A stretch of 53,429 nucleotides of DNA from an uncultured Clostridia bacterium (GTDB taxonomy: Bacteria; Bacillota; Clostridia; Christensenellales; Aristaeellaceae). This document shows, piece after piece, positions 32,136 through 41,386 of the stretch. Location: the NCBI GenBank assembly GCA_947596085.1, contig CANQEW010000013.1, forward strand, positions 1 through 53,429. Reading direction: 5' to 3'. Each line of letters begins with the position of its first letter. Position 1 is the stretch's first letter. The notes beneath the pieces were generated by a model. The model searched no databases. It was not told the DNA's origin and saw only the letters and a program-made list of their open reading frames with translations. The translations under genes and the position numbers were made by a program.

Positions 32136-33869
32136 ATGGATTTTGCAATCATGAACAGCTTCGAAATTTTCGAATATTGGAAGAGCGATACCACATTTGA
32201 TGCGGAGACGCGGCATGAATTGGGGCGCCTGGATGCGGTGCGGGATCGGGAGGAGATTCGGGACCGGTTTAGGTGCGACCTTTCGTTTGGCACGGGCGGT
32301 CTGCGCGGAATCATGGGGGCGGGGACGAACCGCATGAACCGCTATACGGTCGGGAAGGCCACGATGGGGCTGGGAAAGTATCTGTTGGGCCGGTATGGTT
32401 CCGGGGTTTGTGCCTCACGCGGCGTGGCGATTGCGTATGACACGCGAAACAACAGCGATTGTTTTGCGAAAACTGCCGCGAATGTGTTGAGCGCAATGGG
32501 CATCGGCGTGCTGCTGTTCTCCGAGGCGAGGCCGACGCCGCAGTTGAGCTTTGCTGTGAAGCATTGCCATGCCATCGCGGGCGTGGTGCTGACGGCGAGC
32601 CACAACCCCAAGGAGTACAACGGCTACAAGGTGTACGACGAATACGGCTGTCAGTTGACGCCCGAATCCGCCGGAGAAGTTGCGAAGTGCATTCGGGATG
32701 TTGGGGATTATCGGGAGATTCCCTTTGAAGGGAATCCGGAGCGCATACAGAGCGTGGATGTGACGGAGGCTTTCGTGGATGCGGTGCTGAAACAGAGCCG
32801 TGTCGGGGATGCACGGGTCAAGGCTGGTCTGCGCGTCGTGTATACGCCCTTGCACGGCACGGGACTCGAACTCGTGCGCCGCGCATTGGCGCGGGATGAC
32901 TTCGTGCAGGTGTCCGTGGTCGAGGCGCAGGCGGAGCCGGACGGGGAGTTTCCCACCGTTGCGTCTCCGAACCCCGAGGACCGGCGTGCGCTGTTGTTGG
33001 GAATCGAACAGGCCAAAGAGGAGTGTGCGGATCTGGTATTGGGCACCGACCCGGACAGCGACCGCGTCGGCGTGGCGGTGAAGGCCAGGGACGGCTATCA
33101 GCTTCTGACTGGGAACCAGACGGGCGCGCTGCTGATGGACTTTGTCCTTTCTCATACGGATTTGTCGAAATATGAGCGGCCGGCGGTGGTCAAGACGATC
33201 GTGACGTCGGAACTGGGGGCAGAGATCGCGCGGGCGAGCGGGTTGACCGTATTCTCCACGCTGACGGGCTTCAAGTACATCGGGGAGAAGATCACGCAGT
33301 TCGAGCGGGCGCGTTCGGAGGGCGACGCGGCCCGGTCCTTCGATTTCGTGTTTGGGTATGAGGAATCCTACGGATATTTGGTGGGGACACATGCGAGGGA
33401 CAAGGATGCGGTGAGCGCGAGCATGCTGATCTGTGAAATGGCGGCGGCGCTGAAGGGAGAGGGGAAGACCCTCGCGGACCGATTGGAGGAGTTGTATGCG
33501 CAGTACGGGTACTATCTGGATGCGCTGGACAGCTTCACGCTCACAGGCCAGGAGGGGCTTCGGCGCATCGCCGGCGCCATGAAGGCGCTGCGGGAAGGCG
33601 AATCGCCCTTCAAAGGTACGAGAGAGGTCGTAGATTATATTCGACCGGTTCCGGCGGAGCCGGGATTCGGGGAATTGCCGGCGTCGGATGTGCTCCAATA
33701 CCGGCTGGCGGACGGTTCATGGATAGCGGTGCGCCCGTCGGGGACGGAGCCGAAGCTGAAGGTGTATTACAGCGTGCGCGCGGAGGACGAACAGAGGGCG
33801 CAGGCGCGGCTGGAGTCGCTGCGGGGGACGGTTCGGGCGCAGCTGCGGGAACAGGGGGTGGAGGCATGA
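32136..33869 (+). CDS. Phosphomannomutase / phosphoglucomutase
   Basis: An alpha-D-phosphohexomutase of 577 residues, the size of PgcA-type enzymes. The four family motifs are present: TASHNPKEYNGYKVY (active-site Ser), GTDPDSDRVGVA (metal loop), GYEESYGYL (sugar specificity) and RPSGTEPKLKVYY (phosphate site). With manC and manA directly behind, it likely converts mannose-6-phosphate to mannose-1-phosphate for GDP-mannose. The ATG at 32136 or the in-frame ATG at 32151 may be used; AGGATGG lies between them and upstream. Its stop overlaps the manC start (ATGA). Confidence 0.92.
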   Translation: MDFAIMNSFEIFEYWKSDTTFDAETRHELGRLDAVRDREEIRDRFRCDLSFGTGGLRGIMGAGTNRMNRYTVGKATMGLGKYLLGRYGSGVCASRGVAIAYDTRNNSDCFAKTAANVLSAMGIGVLLFSEARPTPQLSFAVKHCHAIAGVVLTASHNPKEYNGYKVYDEYGCQLTPESAGEVAKCIRDVGDYREIPFEGNPERIQSVDVTEAFVDAVLKQSRVGDARVKAGLRVVYTPLHGTGLELVRRALARDDFVQVSVVEAQAEPDGEFPTVASPNPEDRRALLLGIEQAKEECADLVLGTDPDSDRVGVAVKARDGYQLLTGNQTGALLMDFVLSHTDLSKYERPAVVKTIVTSELGAEIARASGLTVFSTLTGFKYIGEKITQFERARSEGDAARSFDFVFGYEESYGYLVGTHARDKDAVSASMLICEMAAALKGEGKTLADRLEELYAQYGYYLDALDSFTLTGQEGLRRIAGAMKALREGESPFKGTREVVDYIRPVPAEPGFGELPASDVLQYRLADGSWIAVRPSGTEPKLKVYYSVRAEDEQRAQARLESLRGTVRAQLREQGVEA

Positions 33870-35188
33870 ATGTGATACTGCTGTCCGGCGGGAGCGGAAA
33901 GCGGCTGTGGCCGCTGTCGAACGAGGTGCGCAGCAAGCAGTTTATACGGCTGTTTCGGGACGCGGACGGGCGCGAGGAATCCATGGTGCAGCGGGTGTAC
34001 CGGCAGATCACGACGGTGGAGCCGTCGGCGAGCGTGACGATCGCCACGGGGAAGTCGCAGGTGAGCGCGATTCGGAATCAGCTGGGGGATCGGGTGTCGA
34101 TCTGCGTAGAGCCCTCGCGGCGGGACACCTTTCCGGCGATCGTGCTCGCGGCGGCGTATCTGCGGGACGAGCTGGGGATGGACGAGAGCGAATGCGTGGC
34201 GGTGTGCCCGGTCGATCCCTTCGTGGAGAACAGCTACTATGAGGCCGTGAAGGAAATGACGCGTCTGGCGGAGGCCGGGGAGGCGAACCTCACGTTGATG
34301 GGCGTGGAGCCCACGTATCCCAGCGAGAAGTACGGCTATATCATCCCCGAGGCGGCGCAGCCGGTGAGCCGGGTGCGCTCCTTTCAGGAGAAGCCGGATG
34401 CGGAGACGGCGCAGAGATACATCGCCCAGGGCGCGCTGTGGAATGCGGGCGTGTTTGCGTTCCGGCTGGGCTATCTGCTCGGGAAGGCACACGCGATGAT
34501 CGACTTTGAGGATTATCGGGATTTATACGCGAAGTACGGGGAGCTGACCAGGATCAGCTTCGACTACGCCGTGGTGGAGAAGGAGCCGAGCATACAGGTG
34601 ATGCGGTATGCGGGGGCGTGGAAGGATGTGGGCACCTGGAACATGATGGCGGAGGTGATGACCGAGCCGACGAAGGGCAGCGTTATGCTGGACGAGACCT
34701 GTGTAAACACCCATGTGGTGAACGAATTGGATTTACCGGTGCTGTGCATGGGGTGCCGGGACATGGTGGTGGCGGTCAGCGGCGACGGGATACTGGTGGC
34801 CGACAAGGAGCGCAGCGGCTACATGAAGCCGTATGTGGACCGGATCAACCGGGAAGTGCGTTACGCGGAAAAGTCTTGGGGGACGTACGCGGTGGTGGAC
34901 GCGCAGCCGGGGGCGATGACGGTGAAGATGGACTTGCGCGCCGGAGCGCAGCTGAAGTACCACAGCCATGAGCTGCGGGATGAGACATGGAACATTCTCT
35001 CCGGGGAGGGGGAGGCCATGGTGGACGGGATGAAGTACCCCGTGCAGACGGGGGACGTCATTGCGATGGCAGCGGGATGCAAGCATACGCTGATCGCGCA
35101 CACGGGCATGCAGGTGATCGAGATCCAGATTGGGAAAGAGATCAGCAAGGCGGACAAGCGGGTCTATTCCGAGGAGCAGGAAGACTGA
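33866..35188 (+). CDS. manC: Mannose-1-phosphate guanylyltransferase with C-terminal cupin
   Basis: 440 residues from the ATG at 33866, overlapping the mutase stop. The N-terminal nucleotidyltransferase domain starts LLSGGSGKRLWPLS and contains VCPVDPFVE and the FQEKPD signature. The C-terminal 110 residues form a mannose-6-phosphate isomerase type II-like cupin (HSHELRDETWNILSGEGEA and AAGCKHTLIAHTG). It makes GDP-mannose. A separate type I isomerase follows, so the cupin isomerase activity may be redundant. The frame upstream of 33866, inside the mutase gene, is not counted. Confidence 0.94.
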   Translation: MNVILLSGGSGKRLWPLSNEVRSKQFIRLFRDADGREESMVQRVYRQITTVEPSASVTIATGKSQVSAIRNQLGDRVSICVEPSRRDTFPAIVLAAAYLRDELGMDESECVAVCPVDPFVENSYYEAVKEMTRLAEAGEANLTLMGVEPTYPSEKYGYIIPEAAQPVSRVRSFQEKPDAETAQRYIAQGALWNAGVFAFRLGYLLGKAHAMIDFEDYRDLYAKYGELTRISFDYAVVEKEPSIQVMRYAGAWKDVGTWNMMAEVMTEPTKGSVMLDETCVNTHVVNELDLPVLCMGCRDMVVAVSGDGILVADKERSGYMKPYVDRINREVRYAEKSWGTYAVVDAQPGAMTVKMDLRAGAQLKYHSHELRDETWNILSGEGEAMVDGMKYPVQTGDVIAMAAGCKHTLIAHTGMQVIEIQIGKEISKADKRVYSEEQED

Positions 35189-35190
35189 GG

Positions 35191-36141
35191 ATGGGACCGA
35201 TGCGCTTAGCGCCCGCGGGGAAGGACTATCTCTGGGGCGGGACGAGACTGATCGAGGAATACGGCAAGCAGTTGAACCTCAAACCGCTGGCGGAGACGTG
35301 GGAGTGCTCGACCCATCCGGACGGGCCGAGCGTCGTAATGAGCGGGGAGTATGCCGGGGAGACGCTGGATGCGGTGATCCGTCGGCATCCAAAGCTGCTG
35401 GGGACGAAGTTTCGGGGGCAGAGAGAGCTGCCGATACTGGTGAAGTTCATCGACGCGCACAGGGATTTATCGGTGCAGGTGCATCCGGACGACGCATATG
35501 CGCGCGCGCACGAGGGGCAAAACGGCAAGACCGAATTCTGGTATGTACTGGACGCGGAAGAGGGAGCGCAGATCGTCTACGGCTTTGAGCACGCGATGAC
35601 AATGCGGCAGCTGAAAGATGCGGCTCAAAGGGGGACGTTTGAGAAGCACCTGCAGAAGGTTCCGGTGAAGCGAGGCGACACATTCTACATACCGGCGGGC
35701 ACGGTGCATGCGATTGGCGCGGGAGTGCTGCTAGTGGAGGTGCAGGAGAACTCCAACGTGACCTACCGGTTGTACGACTATGACCGGGTGGACAAGGACG
35801 GGCATAAGCGGGAGCTGCACTTTGAGAAGGCCGTGGAGGTGTTGAACATGCGTCCCGGCAGTCAGGCGCGAAGGTTTCCCCGGATGGTTCGCTTCATGCG
35901 GGGATGCGCACGGGAGGCGCTGTGCCGGTGCCCGTATTTCGAGGTAGAGCGGATTCAGATTAAGGGAAAAATGGATCTTCTGGCTCTGACTGATACCTTC
36001 CAGACGCTTTTGTGCACAGAGGGGCTTGTGCACATTAGAGATAGCATGAGTTTGAATAAAGGTATGTGCGTTTTTGTTCCGGCAGGAACGGGCCGCTTAA
36101 AAATGCAAGGAGACGGGGTTTTGCTGCGGGTACAATGCTAA
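35191..36141 (+). CDS. manA: Mannose-6-phosphate isomerase, class I
   Basis: 316 residues from the ATG at 35191, two bases after manC, with GAGG in the manC end; ATG 35200 is an alternative. The zinc site is visible: QVHPDD (His), GKTEFWYV (Glu) and AGTVHAIG (His). It interconverts fructose-6-phosphate and mannose-6-phosphate, feeding the two preceding enzymes. GC-rich like the mutase and manC, in contrast to the AT-richer genes after it, which suggests the three-gene GDP-mannose block has a different history from the transferases. Confidence 0.93.
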   Translation: MGPMRLAPAGKDYLWGGTRLIEEYGKQLNLKPLAETWECSTHPDGPSVVMSGEYAGETLDAVIRRHPKLLGTKFRGQRELPILVKFIDAHRDLSVQVHPDDAYARAHEGQNGKTEFWYVLDAEEGAQIVYGFEHAMTMRQLKDAAQRGTFEKHLQKVPVKRGDTFYIPAGTVHAIGAGVLLVEVQENSNVTYRLYDYDRVDKDGHKRELHFEKAVEVLNMRPGSQARRFPRMVRFMRGCAREALCRCPYFEVERIQIKGKMDLLALTDTFQTLLCTEGLVHIRDSMSLNKGMCVFVPAGTGRLKMQGDGVLLRVQC

Positions 36142-36318
36142 ATTGTTTGTGGTCCGCAGAACTGCTTGAAGTTAGGGAAAGTGGGTGTGATGGCTTGGTA
36201 TGTCAAGAATGCGATTAATGAATAACATGGATTGACAATCTTACATAAGCTGAAGCTCTTTCTGAAATTGACAGATTGATTCGCTTGGATGCAACAGCTC
36301 ATGTTGTAAAGTCTTACG

Positions 36319-36757
36319 TTGATCATATTGCTCAAATTACGTACAATGGGGCCTCGGGCATCCAGCATGTTGGACACTCTGCTTGACAAGAACGAAATGG
36401 ATGGGCTTGTATTCAAAATCAAAGACGCTCCGTGGATCACGCGCATGGGCAGGTTCATTCGGAAATGCAGTATCGACGAGCTATCGCAGATGTGGAACAT
36501 CCTCAAAGGCGACATGAGCATTGTCGGGCCTCGGCCCGCGCTGGCCCGGGAAGTCGAACAGTAACCGACTACCAGCGCCAGCGGTTGTACGTCCCCCCCC
36601 CGGCCTCACCTGCTTCTGGCAGATTTAGCCCCATAGGATCGACCTCAGCTTCGACGAATGGCTCGAGCTTGACCTAAAATATATCCGCGAACGCAGCTTC
36701 CTTACCGATCGGAGAATTATCCTCAAAACCTTTAGAGCTGTCTTCCATATGGATTGA
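36319..36757 (+). pseudogene. Decayed copy of the priming sugar transferase
   Basis: The frame [19 protein letters not shown] continues to [19 protein letters not shown] and [12 protein letters not shown], then hits TAA. The rest continues in another frame (DYQRQRLYV, then the C-tract, then CFWQI and SFDEWLELDLKYIRERSF). It aligns along its length with residues of the intact gene at 31314. Lesions: loss of the N-terminal 115 residues or so, a stop at EVEQ, a run of nine C that shifts the frame (7 or 10 would be in frame), and a CAG-to-TAG change in WQI-Q-PHR (36626-36628). Clearly inactive. Confidence 0.85.
36593..36601 (+). repeat. C-tract (9 C) in the dead sugar transferase
   Basis: GTA-CGT then nine C then GGCC. 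The intact paralogue has GTGACGCCGGGG here, so the run grew where two or three Pro/Thr codons were. Confidence 0.85.
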
Positions 36758-36896
36758 GAGTAAAAATCAAGGAGGATCTCCTCTGAATATTATCCTATGG
36801 TAAGAAAGCACGGAACATAGTCATTTGTGGTTTGAAGCTCATCAAAGCAAAAATGCATGCAGTGAAATGCAAAGAATTTACAAGGAGATAATGATC

Positions 36897-37907
36897 ATGA
36901 AAGTTAAAACCACGATGCAAGGCAGCCTGATAACGACCTTCCGGTGCAACGCACATTGTAATATGTGCAATATTTGGCAATGCCCAACAAGACCCGAAGA
37001 AGAAATCGACCCGGAATTATACAAGAAGCTACCCGAAGGCTTGCGAATCAATATCACGGGCGGAGAGGCAACGCTCAGAAAGGATATTGATAAGATTTTT
37101 GAAATTCTGTATCCAAAGGCCGTTTTGCTGGAACTGAGTACAAACGGTTACAATACGGAAAAGATCGTAGAACTGGCTAATAAATATCCTAACATTCTGA
37201 TCAGGGTCAGCGTCGAGGGACTCCCGAAGCTGAACGATGAAAAACGGGGAATTAAAAACGGTTTTGATCATGCTCTGCGGACAATGCTTGAACTGAGAAA
37301 GACAAAGTGTAATAATATTGGCTTTTCAGTCGTGATCTCCCCTGACAACTATAAGGATTTAGTGCCGCTGTATGAACTGTGCGCCGCGCTTGGGGTAGAG
37401 CTCGGAAACTCTGTTGTGCACAATTCCTGGTACTTTCATAAGTCGGACAACCAGATCACCAGCAACGAAGCATTAGCAGAACACGAAAAATTTGTCAAAG
37501 CCCTCCTGACGTCGAAGCGGCATGGACTGAAAAACAAGCTGAAGGATTATGGCAGGGCCTATTTCAACAAAAGCATTCACAGGCGTTTACGGGGAGATGA
37601 TTTCGGATACAGGCCCCCTTGCGGCGCATTAAAGGATTTCTTTTTTATTGATCCTTGGGGCAATGTGTCTCCGTGCAATGGCTCTGAAGAAGAATGGATT
37701 ATCGGGAATATCAAAGAAGATTCCTTTGAGAATATCATGAATTCCGAAAAGGCGAAGGAAGCCGCTAAAAAGGTGGCAGAATGCCAGAGAAACTGCGCTT
37801 TTATCGTAACAGAGCGTCATGATATGGTCAGAAGACCGTGGAAGCCGATTTGGTGGGTCATCAAGAACAAAGTAAAAATCAGGCAAGGTAAAGATATCTG
37901 CTGGTAA
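36897..37907 (+). CDS. Radical SAM enzyme (SPASM-like)
   Basis: 336 residues from the ATG at 36897, nine bases after AAGGAG; an ATG two codons earlier is too close. The iron-sulfur motif C17-x3-C21-x2-C24 (RCNAHCNMCNIW) leads a radical SAM barrel with INITGGEATLR and LSTNGYN. C-terminal cysteines (PCGALKDFFFIDPWGNVSPC and ECQRNC) suggest one auxiliary cluster. Enzymes like this occur in surface-polysaccharide loci, where they may modify a sugar or lipid; the reaction is unknown. From here on the DNA is visibly AT-richer than the GDP-mannose genes. Confidence 0.85.
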   Translation: MKVKTTMQGSLITTFRCNAHCNMCNIWQCPTRPEEEIDPELYKKLPEGLRINITGGEATLRKDIDKIFEILYPKAVLLELSTNGYNTEKIVELANKYPNILIRVSVEGLPKLNDEKRGIKNGFDHALRTMLELRKTKCNNIGFSVVISPDNYKDLVPLYELCAALGVELGNSVVHNSWYFHKSDNQITSNEALAEHEKFVKALLTSKRHGLKNKLKDYGRAYFNKSIHRRLRGDDFGYRPPCGALKDFFFIDPWGNVSPCNGSEEEWIIGNIKEDSFENIMNSEKAKEAAKKVAECQRNCAFIVTERHDMVRRPWKPIWWVIKNKVKIRQGKDICW

Positions 37908-37921
37908 GTGGTGGTGTTTGC

Positions 37922-39004
37922 ATGAAGGTGTGCGTTATAGGAACAAGAGGTTTTCCCAAGATTGAGGGAGGTGTGGAAAAACACTGCGAAGCATTATATC
38001 CCTTGCTCAGGCAGGATATAGAAATGATCGTATTCCGCAGAAGGCCCTATGTTACCGCCGAAAGAAGCTCCTATAATCATATAACTTTTCTCGACCTTCC
38101 GTCCACAAAAATTAAGGGTTTTGAAACGGTTTATCATTCCTTCCTTGCAACAGTAAAAACATTATTTATCAAGCCTAATATTGCGCACTACCATAATATT
38201 GGTCCTGCCATTTTTGCACCGCTACTCAAGCTGCGAAGAATACCTGTCGTGTTGACTTATCATAGCCCGAATTACGAGCATGAGAAATGGGGCTTATTTT
38301 CGCGCAGTCTGTTGAAATTCAGTGAATGGGTGGCCTTAAAGTGCGCAGATAAAGTTATTTTTGTAAACTCTTTTCAGATGCGGAAATACTCTCCGAATAT
38401 TCGGCAAAAATCTGTGTATCTGCCGAACGGAATTAAGAAACCAACGCTGTCTGAAAATCGGGATTATTTGAATGAACTTGGCATTGAACCCCAAAAGTAC
38501 GTTTTAAGCGTAGGCAGAATTACGCCGGAAAAAGGCTTTGACACTCTAATTGAAGGGTTTAAATACATCCAGCATGAGGACTATCGGCTTGTAATAGCCG
38601 GCGGCGTTGAATTTGAAAGCAGCTATAAAGAAAAGCTGGTACACTTATGTGGAAAAGCACCGGTTATTTTTACAGGCTATGTTTATGGAGAAAAGCTGTC
38701 TCAGCTTTATACAAACGCCGCATTATATGTTCTCGCATCAAATAACGAAGGATTTCCCTTGGTTCTGTTAGAAGCGATGAGCTATGGGCTGGATATACTG
38801 GCAAGCGATATACCTGCATCTCATTTAGTAAAGCTGGAGAATAGCGACTACTTCCCCAAGGGGGACTATCAGACACTAAACAAAAGAATAGACGAAAAAC
38901 TAAATGAACGAAAGAAAAGAGATTACGATTTAAAAGAATATGATTGGGAACGGATAGCGGAACGCGTATCAGTAATTTATGATGAAGTAATATCGAAATC
39001 GTAA
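37922..39004 (+). CDS. GT4 glycosyltransferase (DUF1972-type N-terminus)
   Basis: 360 residues in the GT-B fold. The N-terminal GTRGFPKIEGGVEKHCEALYP is the DUF1972/rhamnosyltransferase type. The donor half has SVGRITPEKGFDTLIEGF, VIAGG and the E-x7-E region NNEGFPLVLLEAMSYGLDI. Acts at the cytoplasmic face on the lipid-linked sugar. Only a weak site (GGTGG) precedes the ATG at 37922. Donor and acceptor unknown. Confidence 0.88.
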   Translation: MKVCVIGTRGFPKIEGGVEKHCEALYPLLRQDIEMIVFRRRPYVTAERSSYNHITFLDLPSTKIKGFETVYHSFLATVKTLFIKPNIAHYHNIGPAIFAPLLKLRRIPVVLTYHSPNYEHEKWGLFSRSLLKFSEWVALKCADKVIFVNSFQMRKYSPNIRQKSVYLPNGIKKPTLSENRDYLNELGIEPQKYVLSVGRITPEKGFDTLIEGFKYIQHEDYRLVIAGGVEFESSYKEKLVHLCGKAPVIFTGYVYGEKLSQLYTNAALYVLASNNEGFPLVLLEAMSYGLDILASDIPASHLVKLENSDYFPKGDYQTLNKRIDEKLNERKKRDYDLKEYDWERIAERVSVIYDEVISKS

Positions 39005-39047
39005 AAGCAGCGCGGCAAAATGTCTGTTCAAAGAGGATCACAAAGGT

Positions 39048-40089
39048 ATGGGACATATCAAAAGCAGGGAATGGCCGCATGAAAAAACGGCAGCCCGTGA
39101 AGTTTGGATCGATTACATAAAGGTATTTGCCTGCATTCTGGTTGTATTGGGGCATTTTTTTCAATCAATGGTGAAAGCTTCTATTCTGTCGGACAATAGC
39201 CTGTATCAATGGTTTAATACAACGATTTATTACTTTCACGTACCGCTGTTTTTTATCTGTTCCGGGTATCTGTATCAACGGTGCGGCCAGATCGACAGTT
39301 TCCCTGCATGGGGGCGAAACGTGCTCAAAAAGGCTGTTGCTCTCGGGATTCCGTATTTTGTGTTTTCCTTTGCAACGTGGCTTTTGAAGACGCTATTTTC
39401 GGATGAAATCAACAATCAGATTGGCGGGCTGGGCGATGTGCTGTTTATACATCCCACTTCGCCATACTGGTTTCTATATATTCTGTTTTTGATATTTGTT
39501 ATAACTCCAACGGTTAAGACGAAAAAAGGCATTGGGATTATGTCGGTCCTTGCGGTATCCGGCAAGTTCCTGCAAATAATCGGGGGGGGGGAGTACATCG
39601 TTATTACAGATTTACGCGGTATCAACATTCCTGTCAAACTGGATTTGGTTTGTGCTGGGTATAACGATTGCATTCGGAGATTTACAGAAGCGATTCTCCA
39701 AAACAATCGGTGCGTTAGTTGGCGTGGCGTTCCTATTTGCCGGCCTTTGGTCATACAGAATTGACAACGCGTGGATTTCGTTTGCTATGGGGCTTCTGGC
39801 TTGCGCCGCCACGGTCATGACGGCGGCAGATTGCCGGGAGGTCAAATGCCTGAACAAGTTTGCTAAGTACACGATGCCGATATTTCTGATGCATACGCTG
39901 TTTGCAGCGCCGTGTAGGGTGCTGCTGATGAAGCTTGGAATTGCAAACGTAGCGATCCAAGTGGTCTTGGGAATTGTGATCAGTTTCGCCGGGCCAATTG
40001 TGGCAATGACAATTTTTAATAAAGTTGGACTTGATTTCCTGGTTTATCCCCCAAAAGTGTTCGGCGGACGAATAAGGAGTGTTGACTGA
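39048..40089 (+). CDS. Acyltransferase (family 3), out of frame by one G in tract 3
   Basis: A membrane acetyl- or acyltransferase that would decorate the glycan. The frame starts WIDYIKVFACILVVLGHF (catalytic His region) and continues with YYFHVPLFFICSGYLY through several helices to KFLQIIGGG at the ten-G tract (39582-39591). It then reads nonsense and stops at 39764. Reading one base later after the tract gives STSLLQIYAVSTFLSNWIWF, VLGITIAFGDL and further helices up to the stop at 40087-40089. Nine G would restore 346 residues, a normal length. The gene is therefore OFF in this sequence. Its end overlaps the next start (TGATG). Confidence 0.85.
39582..39591 (+). repeat. G-tract 3 (10 G) in the acyltransferase
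   Basis: AATAATC then ten G then AGTACATC. Ten G puts the gene out of frame; nine G would put it in frame. The flank matches the ATNTCG...TA pattern of the other tracts. Confidence 0.9.
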
Positions 40090-41104
40090 TGACAACGGTG
40101 TTAATGTTGTTATTCCTTGCCGTGTATGCAGCTACAGCGCTGTATGGAATAAAATATTCGTCAGGGAAAAAGAACTATTTTGACTTGAAGGATACAGCCG
40201 CGCTTAAGGAATTGTTTTGTATTATCGTGGTTCTTGTGCACATTCCAGTTGAATATCAAAATCCGATTTAGGATGGCATTGGAAGTTTTGTCTACATTGG
40301 GGTTACGTTTTTCTTTATGGCATCCTCTTTTGGACTGATGTACAGCGCTGGACACAAAGCGGATTATATCAGGGAATTCTGGCAGAAGCGCCTTCCTACC
40401 CTGTTGATTCCCACGCTGTTGTGCAATGCTGTTGTCGTTGTCGTAAAAGTCCTTGATGACAGCCGGATTACGTTTTGGAGATTTATCAATATCGGCGCTT
40501 GGGTGGGTGTGCTGCTTTTGTATTATTTTATCTTTTAGGTAATAAAAATAATCCCTGAAAAATTCATCAAGGGATACTGCAAGGACGTCATTATCTGTAC
40601 AGTGGTTATGGCAATCAGCTTGACGGGGAGACTGATTAACCGCGAGCTTCCGTTATGGTTTGTTGAAAGCTATGGCTTTATTTATGGAATCGTTTTATAT
40701 GATTTTTTGAATCAATTCAGGAAATGGGCTGATCAGAGATAGGGAATCAAAACAGCTTGCATATTCCTCTTTAGCGGCATGCTTGGGGTTTTGTATAAAA
40801 TATTCAAGCCTGTCGATTTTTGGGGGGATTATTGCCTGAGAAACGTTCTGGGCATATCGCTGACATTGCTTGTTTTGATGGTAATCAGGAGATTCGAAAT
40901 TGGCAATCCTGTGTTGAAATTCTTGGGAACGATTTCCTATGAGGTATATCTGATTCACGGGACAGTATTTGAACTGATGACATTTGTACAACCTAATTTG
41001 AATTCGGGTTATTTTATCCTGCTTCCCTGCTGATAACAATCGTTTTTGCGGCGATTATCAGCAAAATCAGTCAGAAGCTGTTCAGCGCAATAAAAAAGCT
41101 ATGA
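40089..41104 (+). pseudogene. Decayed second acyltransferase
   Basis: The frame starts at the ATG overlapping the previous stop and encodes an acyltransferase-3-like membrane protein: LKELFCIIVVLVHIP, VYIGVTFFFMASSFGLMYS, LGTISYEVYLIHGTVFELM. Three TAG codons interrupt it (40269-40271, 40536-40538, 40740-40742). A one-base deletion near 41021-41031 moves the last 25 residues (LLITIVFAAIISKISQKL...) to another frame. All other parts stay recognisable, so decay is recent. The three stops fit CAG-to-TAG changes. Confidence 0.82.
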
Positions 41105-41386
41105 ATCATAGCTTTAGCGCGTCGAAAAAGTCTTTTCGATACTTGCACGGGAAATCTGCGGATTTCCCGTGCAAAGGAGGAGGACTTCGGTTTCCTGAAA
41201 ATCTCACGATGTTCCGGGCGGAAACCTGACTAAAGGTGTTTTTTGTCTACGTTTCACTTCGACAAAAGGCAAATTCGCCGCACAGGTCGCCGGATTTGAT
41301 TGAACAGGCTGTCCTGCGGCCGTTTTTAGACAGTCTGAAGATATGAATCATGGCTGCTTTTTTGTGCAGGCGAAAAGGAGTTTACT
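41105..41386 (+). other. Hairpin-rich intergenic element
   Basis: No gene is seen in these 282 bases. They contain a perfect 14-bp stem TTGCACGGGAAATC-TGCG-GATTTCCCGTGCAA (41143-41174) and a smaller TCGAAAA/TTTTCGA stem before it. A GGTTTCC...GGAAACC stem (about 41190-41227) follows. The next gene has its own ribosome site AAAAGGAG. Confidence 0.5.

Noticed and set aside
39582..39591. Treating the acyltransferase frameshift as a plain sequencing error
   Set aside because: Homopolymer error cannot be excluded at one site, but six other long G/C runs in the same locus, several with frame consequences, make a biological cause more likely; read-level data would decide.
40822..40827. Run of six G in the dead acyltransferase as a further switch
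   Set aside because: Too short to expect frequent slippage, and the gene has other fatal lesions.
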